This document shows positions 44,191 to 52,913 of a stretch of DNA of 64,000 bases, in pieces; the first letter of the stretch is position 1, and each line of letters begins with the position of its first letter. This stretch comes from CAMYOC01 sp963704875 (GTDB lineage: Bacteria; Pseudomonadota; Gammaproteobacteria; Steroidobacterales; XN24). The stretch lies in the NCBI GenBank assembly GCA_963704875.1, contig CAVPIA010000006.1, forward strand, positions 1 through 64,000, written 5' to 3'. The notes below the pieces were generated by a model, which saw only the letters and a program-made list of their open reading frames with translations, ran no database searches and was not told the DNA's origin. Both the position numbers and the translations under genes were made by a program.

Positions 44191-45581
44191 ACCTGGCCTC
44201 CCTGCAGCGCCAGCAACATGCCACGCGCTTTGGCTCTGGTCTCCGCCAGTTCCGCCTCCGGGTCAGAGTCCGCGACAATGCCGCCGCCGGCCCGGAAGCG
44301 TATATCCCGATGGCTGATCTGCAGCGTCCGGATCAGAATATTCAGATCGAGACTTCCGTCCCGGTTCAGATAACCCATCGAACCGGTATACGCACCGCGC
44401 GGTGCCGGTTCGAGCTCATCGATGATCTCCATACAGCGTACTTTCGGGCAGCCGGTAATGGTGCCGCCGGGAAATACCGCCCGAATGGCGTCACCCGGCA
44501 GCACTTCGGGTCGCAATTTCCCGCGCACATTCGACACAATATGATGCACGTGAGCATAGCTCTCGATCACCATCAATTCATCAACCTCGATACTGCCGGC
44601 CTGGCAGATTCGACCCAGGTCATTGCGCTCCAGATCGATCAACATCACATGTTCGGCGCGTTCTTTTGGATGGCCTATCAACTCTCGTGACAAACCGGCA
44701 TCCGCCGCCATGTCTCCATCACGTGGACGGGTTCCGGCGATAGGACGGGTCTGGGCGATGCCATCGCTCACCTGCAACAGGCGCTCCGGGGATGAGCTGA
44801 TGACGGCGAAGTCGCCCCAGCGCAACAGTCCGGCAAACGGGCCCGGGTTGCTTTGCCGCAAACGCAGGTAGACATCCAGAGCTGACACGCCATCGGCAAG
44901 TCGTGCGTGCCATTGGCGCGACAGATTCGCCTGGAAAATATCGCCGTCAAGAATATAACGCAGAGTCCTGGCAATGGCGTCGCGGTATTGCTCGGGAGGA
45001 TCTTCAGTGAGTACAGTGTCGAGGACGTCCGGCAGGAGGTTCGCGGCCGTCGCCAGATCTTCGCGAGCATCCAGATGCGTGATGTCTTTGCTCATTGCGT
45101 CGAGCAGATGTTGCTGCCCCGGTTCTGCCACCAGCCAGGCAGCTTGCTCGACCCGATCCAGAATCAATGCACAAGGGATGCGTACCGCCATCGCCACCGG
45201 CAATCCCGGCTCCGCATCCAGACGCAAGGTGGGCTCGACCTGAGCCGCAAGTTCATAGGCGAGGAATAGAAACCAGCCGCCGCGAAACGGCAAGTCGCCG
45301 GCAGTGAGTTCCAGGTGCTCGTGCTGCCACCAACCGTTCAGGGCGTCGAGAAAGTCCGACGAGCCGGCCGTGTTGGCGCCACTCAGGGTGTATCTGCTAT
45401 CGAGTTCAAGACGCGCGCCGGGGAACGCGAACAGGATATCGAAACGACCCTGTGGAGTACCGCTGGCCGCGCTTTCGAGCAGAAACGGATAACGTTCGGG
45501 CAGCCGCCGATGCAGTGCCAGGGCTAGCTCAGGATGAAAGGAGACCCGCCGGCGTAACACGCTTTCCTGGATCCGGCCCAT
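44187..45581 (-). CDS. pabB: Aminodeoxychorismate synthase component I
   Basis: 464 residues, chorismate-binding family: SSSPERLLQV, PIAGTRPRDGD, GHPKERAEHVMLIDLERNDL, YAHVHHIVSNVRGKL, AVFPGGTITGCPKVRCMEII and GAYTGSMGYL. Sits directly upstream of pabC, so PabB is a better name than anthranilate synthase TrpE. The position occupied by Lys in E. coli PabB (PIKGT) is Ala here (PIAGT), as in TrpE; some PabB proteins share this. It is inserted between fabF and pabC, which adjoin each other in E. coli. Confidence 0.88.
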   Translation of the reverse strand: MGRIQESVLRRRVSFHPELALALHRRLPERYPFLLESAASGTPQGRFDILFAFPGARLELDSRYTLSGANTAGSSDFLDALNGWWQHEHLELTAGDLPFRGGWFLFLAYELAAQVEPTLRLDAEPGLPVAMAVRIPCALILDRVEQAAWLVAEPGQQHLLDAMSKDITHLDAREDLATAANLLPDVLDTVLTEDPPEQYRDAIARTLRYILDGDIFQANLSRQWHARLADGVSALDVYLRLRQSNPGPFAGLLRWGDFAVISSSPERLLQVSDGIAQTRPIAGTRPRDGDMAADAGLSRELIGHPKERAEHVMLIDLERNDLGRICQAGSIEVDELMVIESYAHVHHIVSNVRGKLRPEVLPGDAIRAVFPGGTITGCPKVRCMEIIDELEPAPRGAYTGSMGYLNRDGSLDLNILIRTLQISHRDIRFRAGGGIVADSDPEAELAETRAKARGMLLALQGGQV

Positions 45582-45604
45582 ACAGGCAGCGGCGTCGGCC
45601 GCTG

Positions 45605-46852
45605 TCAGTCGAGAGCCCTGAATACCAGCGTCCCGTTGGTACCGCCGAACCCAAACGAGTTGCTCAAGGCAACCCGAATCGGCATTTCGCGGGCCACATT
45701 GGGCACATAGTCCAGATCACACTCAGGGTCGGGATTCTCATAGTTCGTGGTCGGCGGCGCCACGCCATCACGGATCGCCAGAACGCTGAAAATCGCCTCC
45801 ACCGCGCCGGCCGCACCCAACAGGTGACCGGTCATGGATTTGGTCGAACTGACCGCAAGATTGTCGACGCTGCTGCCGAACGCACGCTTGATCGCGACGG
45901 TCTCTGCTTTGTCGCCCAGCGGTGTCGAGGTACCGTGCGCATTCACGTAATCAACGTCTTCAGGGTTTATTCCGGCATCACGCATTGCGTTGCGCATGCA
46001 CAAGGCTGCACCCTCACCCGACTCAAGCGGCGCGGTAATGTGGTGCGCGTCGCCGCTCATACCAAACCCAACCAGCTCGCCATAGATCGTTGCGCCGCGC
46101 GCCCTGGCATGCTCGTATTCCTCTACCACCATCGCGCCCGCGCCGTCGCCGAGTACAAAACCATCCCGATCCCGGTCCCAGGGCCTGCTGGCTGTGTCCG
46201 GATCGTCGTTCCGCGTAGACAGCGCCTTGGCCGAACAGAACCCGCCGAGACCGAGCGTGGCGGTAGCCATTTCCGCTCCGCCGGCGACCATGACCTCGGC
46301 ATCTCCGTAGGCGATCGTGCGCGCTGCCAGCCCAATGCTGTGGGTTCCGGTGGTACAGGCAGTGACCACGGCCAGATTCGGCCCGCGAATCCCGTAGGCG
46401 ATGGAAACATACCCCGCAACCATGTTGATAATGCTGCTGGGGATGAAGAACGGTGAGATCTTGCGTGGAGACCGGCCACCCTCGAAATACTTCTCAAGCG
46501 CGAACCCGATGGTCTCGATACCGCCGATGCCCGAACCGAAAACAATACCTACTCGCTCGGCATTGCCTTCGTTTATCTCGAACTCCGAGTCAGCAATCGC
46601 ATCGGCGCAGGCGCCCACGCCGTAGTGCATGAACTCGTCCATCTTGCGCGCATCTTTATCTGAAAGGTAACGCGCGCGGTCGAATCCTTTTACTGCACCA
46701 CCGATCCGGGTCGAGTAGCGGCTGACATCCATCCGGGTAATGGGCGCGATGCCCCCACGCCCTGCGAGGATGCTCGCCCACGCGTCGTCTACCGTGCTGC
46801 CCACGGGCGAGACGATACCTAGGCCGGTGACTACTACGCGACGCCTGCTCAA
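45605..46852 (-). CDS. fabF: 3-oxoacyl-ACP synthase II
   Basis: 415 residues. Nucleophile Cys in AVVTACTTGTHSIG, the two active-site His in NAHGTSTPLGDKAET and KSMTGHLLGAAGAVE, and the C-terminal FGFGGTNG. Elongates acyl-ACP in fatty-acid synthesis, including the temperature-dependent C16:1 to C18:1 step. Follows acpP after 85 bases. Confidence 0.96.
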   Translation of the reverse strand: MSRRRVVVTGLGIVSPVGSTVDDAWASILAGRGGIAPITRMDVSRYSTRIGGAVKGFDRARYLSDKDARKMDEFMHYGVGACADAIADSEFEINEGNAERVGIVFGSGIGGIETIGFALEKYFEGGRSPRKISPFFIPSSIINMVAGYVSIAYGIRGPNLAVVTACTTGTHSIGLAARTIAYGDAEVMVAGGAEMATATLGLGGFCSAKALSTRNDDPDTASRPWDRDRDGFVLGDGAGAMVVEEYEHARARGATIYGELVGFGMSGDAHHITAPLESGEGAALCMRNAMRDAGINPEDVDYVNAHGTSTPLGDKAETVAIKRAFGSSVDNLAVSSTKSMTGHLLGAAGAVEAIFSVLAIRDGVAPPTTNYENPDPECDLDYVPNVAREMPIRVALSNSFGFGGTNGTLVFRALD

Positions 46853-46937
46853 GCGAATCTACCTCTGGACCTGAGGACAGGTAGTGGGACCACGGGTCGA
46901 TCGGCGACCGTCGGGGAATCGGCAATAACGATAGCGA

Positions 46938-47180
46938 TCAGCTGTCGCTACCGCGCTGCTTCACATAATCGATAGCCTGCTGCACAGTCGTTATCTTCTC
47001 GGCTTCCTCGTCCGGAATCTCGCACTCGAAAGCCTCTTCCAGCGCCATCACCAGCTCAACTGTATCCAGCGAGTCGGCCCCAAGATCATCGACAAAGGAC
47101 GCATCGTTGGTGACTTCTTCTTCTTTAACACCCAGCTGCTCTGCAACGATGTTCTTTACTTGTTCTTCGATGCTGCTCAT
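46938..47180 (-). CDS. acpP: Acyl carrier protein
   Basis: Start ATG 47180 (MSSIEEQVKNIVAEQLGVKE), 80 residues. The phosphopantetheine attachment Ser is in DLGADSLDTVELVMALEE. Acidic four-helix protein carrying acyl chains between the Fab enzymes encoded on both sides. Confidence 0.97.
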   Translation of the reverse strand: MSSIEEQVKNIVAEQLGVKEEEVTNDASFVDDLGADSLDTVELVMALEEAFECEIPDEEAEKITTVQQAIDYVKQRGSDS

Positions 47181-47364
47181 CTTTGGTTTCTTCCTCAAGA
47201 AGCAAATATTAAGACCGGCCAGCCCACTCCAGCGGTAGCAGCCGAGGCAGGTATTGTAGAGAATTCGCCTAAGTCAATCCACACACGGCCGACGACCTGC
47301 CGAGGCCCCGCAAATCAAGGCCTGGCGGGATTAGCCTGATGCACGCCGTCGCACCGCAACACGG

Positions 47365-48117
47365 CTAGCACATACTCATGCCGCCATTGACGTTGAGTGT
47401 CTCGCCGGTGATATACGCGCCGGCGCCTGATGCCAGGAACACAACCGCAGCGGCAATGTCTTCGGGCGAACCCAGGCGCTGCAGCGGAATCTGCGCCGCC
47501 ATCGCGCTGCGTTGCTCCTCGCTCATTGCGCGGGTCATATCTGTTTCTATAAAGCCCGGTGCGACGGTATTGGCGGTGATGCCGCGGGATCCCACTTCGC
47601 GCGCAAGCGAACGCGTGAAACCGATCATCCCGGCTTTGCTGGCACTGTAATTAGTCTGGCCCGGATTACCCATCATCCCGACCACCGAACCGATATTGAT
47701 GATGCGACCGTGTCGCGCTTTCATCATCCCGCGCAGACAGGCCTTGCAGGTCCGATACAGCGCGCTGAGATTGGTCTGCATAATGTCATCCCATTCTTCA
47801 GCTTTCATTCGCATCAGCAGATTGTCGCGGGTGATGCCTGCATTGTTGACCAGAATGCTCACCGCGCCCTCGCGTCCGGCAATGTCCTTGACCAGGCCCT
47901 GCACCGCTTCTTCACTGGTGACGTCCAGCACCGCACCGCGGCCCGACAATCCCCGGGCCTTAAAATGCTGATCAATCACGGCGGCCCCGGCATCGCTGGT
48001 CGCGGTTCCGATCACGCTGGCACCGGCTGCCAGCAACGCATCAGCGATTGCCTGGCCGATACCGCGGGATGCACCCGTGACCAGCGCCACTTCTCCTGAC
48101 AAGATCAATTCACTCAC
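47365..48117 (-). CDS. fabG: 3-oxoacyl-ACP reductase
   Basis: 250 residues; GTG start shares four bases with the fabD stop (GTGA). Short-chain dehydrogenase: cofactor loop ALVTGASRGIGQAIA, NNAGITRDNLLMRM, catalytic YSASKAG, and VAPGFIETDM. NADPH-dependent reduction of 3-oxoacyl-ACP. The 184-base gap after it before acpP probably holds an acpP promoter. Confidence 0.96.
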   Translation of the reverse strand: MSELILSGEVALVTGASRGIGQAIADALLAAGASVIGTATSDAGAAVIDQHFKARGLSGRGAVLDVTSEEAVQGLVKDIAGREGAVSILVNNAGITRDNLLMRMKAEEWDDIMQTNLSALYRTCKACLRGMMKARHGRIINIGSVVGMMGNPGQTNYSASKAGMIGFTRSLAREVGSRGITANTVAPGFIETDMTRAMSEEQRSAMAAQIPLQRLGSPEDIAAAVVFLASGAGAYITGETLNVNGGMSMC

Positions 48118-49061
48118 GTACCAGATCCTCCATTCAGACCTCCGAGGGCAGCCGCCAGCGTGCCCGGATCAAATACCGGGAAGGACACCAGCTTACGATC
48201 TATGCGCCGGTTGAGTCCGGCCAGCACCTTGCCAGGTCCGGCCTCGACGATCGCCGTCGCACCGGCCGCCATCATCGCGTGCACACAATCGACCCATTTC
48301 ACCGGCTGATGCAACTGCGCGGCCAGCACCTGGCGGATTTCGGCTGGTTCACGGTGAATCGCCGCATCGGTATTGTGGATAACCGGAATCTGCGGTGGGC
48401 GAATCTCGATGTCGGCCAGCCTTGTTGCCAGCTGCTCCGCCGCGGGCTGCATCAAGGCACAGTGCGAGGGCACGCTCACCGGCAGGTCCACCACCCGCCT
48501 CGCGCCGAGCTCGCGCGCCTGCACCACCGCCCGCGCTACTGCTGCGGTGCCGCCGGCGATCACCACCTGCCCCGGCGCATTGAAATTCACCGGCGCGACC
48601 ACTTCGCCTTGCGCGGCCTTTTCACAGGCCTGCGCGACCTGCTGATCATCCAGCCCGAGAAGCGCAGCCATTGCGCCCTCGCCCGGCGGTACGGCTGCCT
48701 GCATGAGCTGACCGCGATATCGGACCAGGTCGACCGCGGCCTCGAAATCGATCGCCCCGGCACAGACAAGCGCGGTGTATTCACCCAGGCTGTGCCCGGC
48801 CATCATCGCCGGCGATGGCGCAGCGTGGGCCTGCCACACTCGAAATACAGCGACACCGGCACTCAGCAGGGCCGGCTGGGTGCGGTCAGTGGCATTGAGA
48901 TCCTCGGCCGGACCGTCCGTGAGCAGCTGCCAGAGGTCATAGCCCAGCACTGCTGAAGCCTGCTCAAAGGTCGCCTGCACGGTTGGCTCCGCGGCGGCCA
49001 GTTCGCCCAGCATGCCGATGGATTGAGACCCCTGACCGGGAAATACCATTGCCAGCGTCAT
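48114..49061 (-). CDS. fabD: Malonyl-CoA:ACP transacylase
   Basis: Start ATG 49061 (MTLAMVFPGQGSQSIGMLG) behind AGGAG. 315 residues with the nucleophile in MMAGHSLGEYTALVCAG and catalytic His in SVPSHCALMQPAAE. Loads malonate onto ACP. Its upstream neighbour is rhombosortase, not fabH/plsX as in E. coli. Confidence 0.95.
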   Translation of the reverse strand: MTLAMVFPGQGSQSIGMLGELAAAEPTVQATFEQASAVLGYDLWQLLTDGPAEDLNATDRTQPALLSAGVAVFRVWQAHAAPSPAMMAGHSLGEYTALVCAGAIDFEAAVDLVRYRGQLMQAAVPPGEGAMAALLGLDDQQVAQACEKAAQGEVVAPVNFNAPGQVVIAGGTAAVARAVVQARELGARRVVDLPVSVPSHCALMQPAAEQLATRLADIEIRPPQIPVIHNTDAAIHREPAEIRQVLAAQLHQPVKWVDCVHAMMAAGATAIVEAGPGKVLAGLNRRIDRKLVSFPVFDPGTLAAALGGLNGGSGT

Positions 49062-49142
49062 AAGCATTGCTCCTTTTGCCAAATGACCGGGGTCCGCACC
49101 GCGGCCAGCAGGCAGGGCAAGCGGGCGGCCGGTCGAGCGCGA

Positions 49143-49781
49143 TTATACCGATCGCGCGCGTCGGGCTATCCACGCCACCAGCGCGCCAGCCATCCCGCCG
49201 AGGGCGCCAAACAGATGCGCTTCGGTCACCACTGCCCCGGAGATCAGATCGCCGGTGCCCGGCAGGGGCCCCAGCCACTGCTCCCAGCCAAGTTTTGCCG
49301 CGATCAGCAGCAACAGCAGAAAACCCGACAGACGGGCCTGCAGACAAAGCAATAGCGCGGGTCCAGCCAGGGCGCCGTGGAGAATGCCGGAAAGCCCCAC
49401 ATACCACTCCAGCTGGGGGACTAACCAGTACAGCCCGGCATCCACGCCCAGCATGGCTCCAGCGACGATCATCAGCCAGTCACGCGCCGAGACTCCGCGC
49501 CCGATCGCAACCATCAGCAGCCACAATGCCGCGCCGTTGAGGACTGCGTGCACCAGATCCAGATGCACCAGATGGGCACCCACAAGCCGCCAGTACTCGC
49601 CCGCCGCCAGACCTGTGCGCTCGTATCGAAGCAGCGCCCGTGCCGGCTCGTCGAGTACCGCCAGGACGGCAATCAGGATCAGGGTGGCGTAGACCGCAAG
49701 CCAGATCACCCGACCCGGTGGCGCGGCAGGTTCCCGGATGGGAGGTTGCGGTCCTTGACCAAGGTCTAATCCTGATATCAT
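49143..49781 (-). CDS. rrtA: Rhombosortase (rhomboid-family protease for GlyGly-CTERM proteins)
   Basis: 212 residues with about six membrane helices. Rhomboid features: GEYWRLVGAHLVHLDLVHAVLN after the first helix, the catalytic Ser in YVGLSGILHGAL, and the catalytic His in TEAHLFGALGGMAG. The short length and the WR...GHLVH / GLSG pattern match rhombosortase rather than GlpG. Such enzymes cut the C-terminal GlyGly-CTERM tail of proteins exported by type II secretion. It is divergent from the gspG operon by 58 bases. No GlyGly-CTERM substrate is seen in this window. The start lacks a clear ribosome site. Confidence 0.82.
   Translation of the reverse strand: MISGLDLGQGPQPPIREPAAPPGRVIWLAVYATLILIAVLAVLDEPARALLRYERTGLAAGEYWRLVGAHLVHLDLVHAVLNGAALWLLMVAIGRGVSARDWLMIVAGAMLGVDAGLYWLVPQLEWYVGLSGILHGALAGPALLLCLQARLSGFLLLLLIAAKLGWEQWLGPLPGTGDLISGAVVTEAHLFGALGGMAGALVAWIARRARSV
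49755..49781 (+). promoter_or_regulatory. Possible promoter of the gsp operon
   Basis: TTGACC (49755-49760) and TATCAT (49776-49781) with a 15-base spacer, 58 bp before gspG. The spacing is short for sigma-70, and the element overlaps the start of rhombosortase, so this is tentative. Confidence 0.3.
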
Positions 49782-49839
49782 TGAGTACTTATCGAGTCAG
49801 CAGCCATGCTGAGCGGAAAACTATACGGGTGGTTGAAGA

Positions 49840-50304
49840 ATGAGCGAATCCAGAACGAGTATCGCAAATGCGCGGCCCGCTCGCGAAGGCGGCTTTACTC
49901 TTATCGAGATTATGGTTGTGGTGGTGATCCTCGGCATCCTTGCCGCACTGGTCGCGCCAAATGTCATCAGTCGAATTGACGATGCGCAGATAAGCCGCGC
50001 CAAGGGCGATATCCGCGCTGTCGAGAGTTCCCTGCAGCTCTACCGGCTCGACAACTTCCGCTACCCGACCACCGATCAGGGTCTCGAGGCGCTGGTCACC
50101 CAGCCCGCCGACCCGAGTATCCGCAACTGGCGCAAAGGCGGCTATCTCGACAGGGTCCCGGTCGATCCATGGGGTACGCCCTACCAGTACCTCAATCCGG
50201 GTCAGAGCGGCACCAGCGAATTCGATGTATTTACCCTGGGCGCCGACGGACAGCCAGGCGGCGAAGGCATCAACGCTGATATCGGCAATTGGAACATCGA
50301 CTGA
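49840..50304 (+). CDS. gspG: Type II secretion major pseudopilin
   Basis: 154 residues. Prepilin cleavage site and helix REGGFTLIEIMVVVVILGI, then KGDIRAVESSLQLYRLDN, YPTTDQGLEALV, VDPWGTPYQYLNPG and the C-terminal calcium-loop region (GADGQPGGEGINADIGNW). Forms the T2SS pseudopilus that pushes folded proteins through the GspD secretin. First gene of gspG-H-I-J-K-L-M-N; gspC, D, E and F are not in the window. Confidence 0.96.
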   Translation: MSESRTSIANARPAREGGFTLIEIMVVVVILGILAALVAPNVISRIDDAQISRAKGDIRAVESSLQLYRLDNFRYPTTDQGLEALVTQPADPSIRNWRKGGYLDRVPVDPWGTPYQYLNPGQSGTSEFDVFTLGADGQPGGEGINADIGNWNID

Positions 50305-50855
50305 TTCCGATCGACTCGACCACGCGGCATCCGCGCAGTGCTCAGCGCGGCTTCTCGCTCCTGGAATTGCTGGTGGTGATCGTGATCCTGGCGATCATGG
50401 CCGCAACCGCGATGGTCTCGGTCGGCGCGCTGGGCGGGGATGATGAGATCCAGCGGGAGTCCCTGCGCCTCGAGGCATTGATGCGCCTCGCAGGCGAGGA
50501 ATCACTGATGCAGGGCAAGGACCTCGGTCTGTATGTCGAAGAAGACCGCTACCGGTTTATGTTTTATTCCAGGGACGCGAAGGCCTGGTTGCCAATGGAA
50601 GCCGATCGCAGCTTCCGTGAACGGATACTCCCCGAGGGGCTGTTTTTCTCGCTGATCGTTGAAGATCAGGAGGTGGTGCTGGAAGCAGCCGGCAACGAAG
50701 CAGAGATCCAGCCGCAGATCGCGATCCTCTCCAGCGGTGAATTGACACCGTTCCAGCTTTTTCTCGGACGCGAATTCGGCGACCTCCAGTTCGAGCTGGC
50801 GGGACAACTCGACGGGCGCATGGAATTGAGCGAAAGAGGGCCGGATGATTTCTGA
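50289..50855 (+). CDS. gspH: Type II secretion minor pseudopilin GspH
   Basis: 188 residues with a TTG start that overlaps the end of gspG by 16 bases. Prepilin motif QRGFSLLELLVVIVILAIM followed by the GspH beta domain. Minor pseudopilin of the pseudopilus. Confidence 0.9.
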   Translation: MEHRLIPIDSTTRHPRSAQRGFSLLELLVVIVILAIMAATAMVSVGALGGDDEIQRESLRLEALMRLAGEESLMQGKDLGLYVEEDRYRFMFYSRDAKAWLPMEADRSFRERILPEGLFFSLIVEDQEVVLEAAGNEAEIQPQIAILSSGELTPFQLFLGREFGDLQFELAGQLDGRMELSERGPDDF

Positions 50856-51354
50856 TCTCCAGCGCCACCGGCCACACCGGCATCTTGCGTACAGTAGTCG
50901 CGGATTTACGCTGCTGGAGGTCATGGTTGCGCTGCTGATTGTCGCACTGGGGATCGTCGGCCTGTTCAACCAGATTATCGGTATCACCGCCGGTACCATC
51001 CAGATGAAGGAGCGCACTCTCGCGAGCTGGGTCGCACTAAACGAGATCACCCGGGTGCGACTCGGCGGCGAGATGCCCGACGTCGGCGAATTTGACGGCG
51101 AACTCGAGTATGCCAACGGCGAGTATCGGTGGCAGGCCCGGGTATCGGAAACCGGCGTCGATAACCTGCGCCGGATCGACATCGACGTGGCTTATGCCGA
51201 TGATCCCGACACCATCCTCGGCCAGGCAACCGGCTTTCTGTCGCCGCCTGCCACGCAACGCGCATCCGGTGGTTGGGGCGGAACCGGGTTCGACCCTGGT
51301 GGCAACAGTCCGGGTAACGACACGAATACGGAATCCGGGGAAGACGGGCAATGA
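50845..51354 (+). CDS. gspI: Type II secretion minor pseudopilin GspI
   Basis: 169 residues; overlaps gspH by 11 bases. Prepilin motif SRGFTLLEVMVALLIVAL, then TLASWVALNEITRVRLGGEM. The usual GspI is about 125 residues; this one has an extra Gly/Asn-rich tail of about 30 residues. Part of the GspI-J-K tip complex. Confidence 0.92.
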   Translation: MISDLQRHRPHRHLAYSSRGFTLLEVMVALLIVALGIVGLFNQIIGITAGTIQMKERTLASWVALNEITRVRLGGEMPDVGEFDGELEYANGEYRWQARVSETGVDNLRRIDIDVAYADDPDTILGQATGFLSPPATQRASGGWGGTGFDPGGNSPGNDTNTESGEDGQ

Positions 51355-51989
51355 AGCGCTATCGCTGTGCCAACGCCGGGTTCACATTGCTCGAGATACT
51401 GGTCGCAATGGCTGTCTTCGCGATCTTCGCCTACATGGCCTACGGCGGATTCAATGCGGTCGCCCGACAGCAGGCTATCGTCGCTGAATCAGCGCAGCGT
51501 CTGCGCGAGGTCCAGTACGCAATGCGCCGTCTCGCGCTGGATCTGTCGCAGCTGCAGCCACGGCCGGTGCGTGAGCAGCTGGGGGACGGCTGGCAACCCG
51601 CGCTAACTGCGAGCGGTCTCGAATTCAATGCGCTGGAGTTCACTCGCGGTGGCTGGCCCAATCCGCTCGCTCGCCCCCGCCCTACTCTGCAGCGGGTCGC
51701 TTATCGGGTCGAGGAAGAGACTCTGATCCGGTCGCAATGGCTGAACCTGGATCGCCTGCTGGATCAGGAGCCGGACGAACTCGAAGTCCTGACCGGGGTG
51801 CGTGAGATCCGCTTCCGCTTTCTGCTGGAGAACGGTGAGTGGATCGAGGTGTGGCCAAGCGATGATCTGAATGTCGGCGGGACGCCGCCCGGCGCTGAGT
51901 CATATCGCGTCTTGCCGCGCGGGGTGGAGATCACGCTGGATCTGGAGGATTGGGGTGAAGTGACGCGGGTGGTGGAGATTGCCGGATGA
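51351..51989 (+). CDS. gspJ: Type II secretion minor pseudopilin GspJ
   Basis: 212 residues; ATGA overlap with gspI. Prepilin motif NAGFTLLEILVAMAVFAIF, then MRRLALDLSQLQPRPVRE and VAYRVEEETLIRSQW. Part of the GspI-J-K tip complex. Confidence 0.94.
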   Translation: MKRYRCANAGFTLLEILVAMAVFAIFAYMAYGGFNAVARQQAIVAESAQRLREVQYAMRRLALDLSQLQPRPVREQLGDGWQPALTASGLEFNALEFTRGGWPNPLARPRPTLQRVAYRVEEETLIRSQWLNLDRLLDQEPDELEVLTGVREIRFRFLLENGEWIEVWPSDDLNVGGTPPGAESYRVLPRGVEITLDLEDWGEVTRVVEIAG

Positions 51990-52910
51990 AGCAGCTGCCG
52001 CACAGACAGCACGGCGTCGCGGTGATCACCGCATTGCTCATCATTGCTCTTGCCACCGTGCTGGTCACCGCGGCCATGTCGGATTTTGATCTGAATCTGC
52101 GGCGCACCGAAGCGACACTTGTTTACTGAGCAAGCGCAAATGTATGCACTGGGCGCGGAGTCCTGGGCGATGCAAATTCTGTCGGAGGACGCCGAGGACA
52201 ACAGCATCGATCATCCGGACGAAGTATGGGCGACGGATCTGCCACCGCTGCCGATCGACGGCGGCGCAGTCGATGGCAGCCTGATCGATCTGCAGGGCCG
52301 CTTCAATATCAACAACCTGGTGGACAGCAATGGCGAAACCGATCCGGCAGCGCTGGAGCAGTTCACTCGTCTGCTGGAATTGCTGGACCTGGATACCAGA
52401 CAGGCCGGCTATGCCGCTGACTGGATTGACAGCAATATCGACCCCGCTTTTCCCGATGGCGCGGAGGATTCGAGCTACCTCAGTCAGGTTCCGGCCTACC
52501 GCACACCCAATATGCCGGTCACCAGCATTTCAGAGCTGATGTCGCTGCCGGAGATGAACAAGGAAACGTTTGATGCGCTGGCGCCTTTTGTCATTGCATT
52601 GCCACGCGGCACACCGATCAACGTCAACACCGCCAGCGCCCCGGTACTCGCATCACTCTCGGCGGACATTTCAATCAGCGATGCCACCCGCGTGATCGAG
52701 GATCGTCCCGAGGATGGCTACGAGAATCTGACCGAACTCGAGGAAATTATCCCGGCGGGTCTGGCCCTGCCGATCGGGGTTTCCAGCCGATTTTTCCGCC
52801 TCACGGTGCGAGTCAACATTGGCAGTACGGAACTCACCATGTACAGTCTGCTCGAGCGTCAAGGCGCAGGGTCGATTCACGCCCTGTTGCGCAGCTACGG
52901 AACTGATTAA
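51986..52910 (+). pseudogene. gspK: Type II secretion GspK with one frameshift
   Basis: Start ATG 51986 overlaps gspJ. The first 47 codons read the prepilin helix (QHGVAVITALLIIALATVL) and NLRRTEATL, then hit a stop. Removing one G at 52121 joins this to the open frame FTEQAQMYALGAESWAMQIL that runs to 52910. The joined protein, about 307 residues, has the full GspK layout (FNINNLVD, the SAM-like PINVNTASAPVL). GspK tips the pseudopilus and T2SS normally needs it, so with all neighbours intact a base error is likely. Confidence 0.88.
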
Positions 52911-52913
52911 AGC

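Noticed and set aside
44187..45581. Anthranilate synthase TrpE
   Set aside because: The PIAGT motif is TrpE-like, but the 4-base overlap with pabC and absence of trp genes favour PabB.
49143..49781. GlpG-type housekeeping rhomboid
   Set aside because: Too short, lacks the GlpG N-terminal cytoplasmic domain, and the pattern and T2SS context fit rhombosortase.
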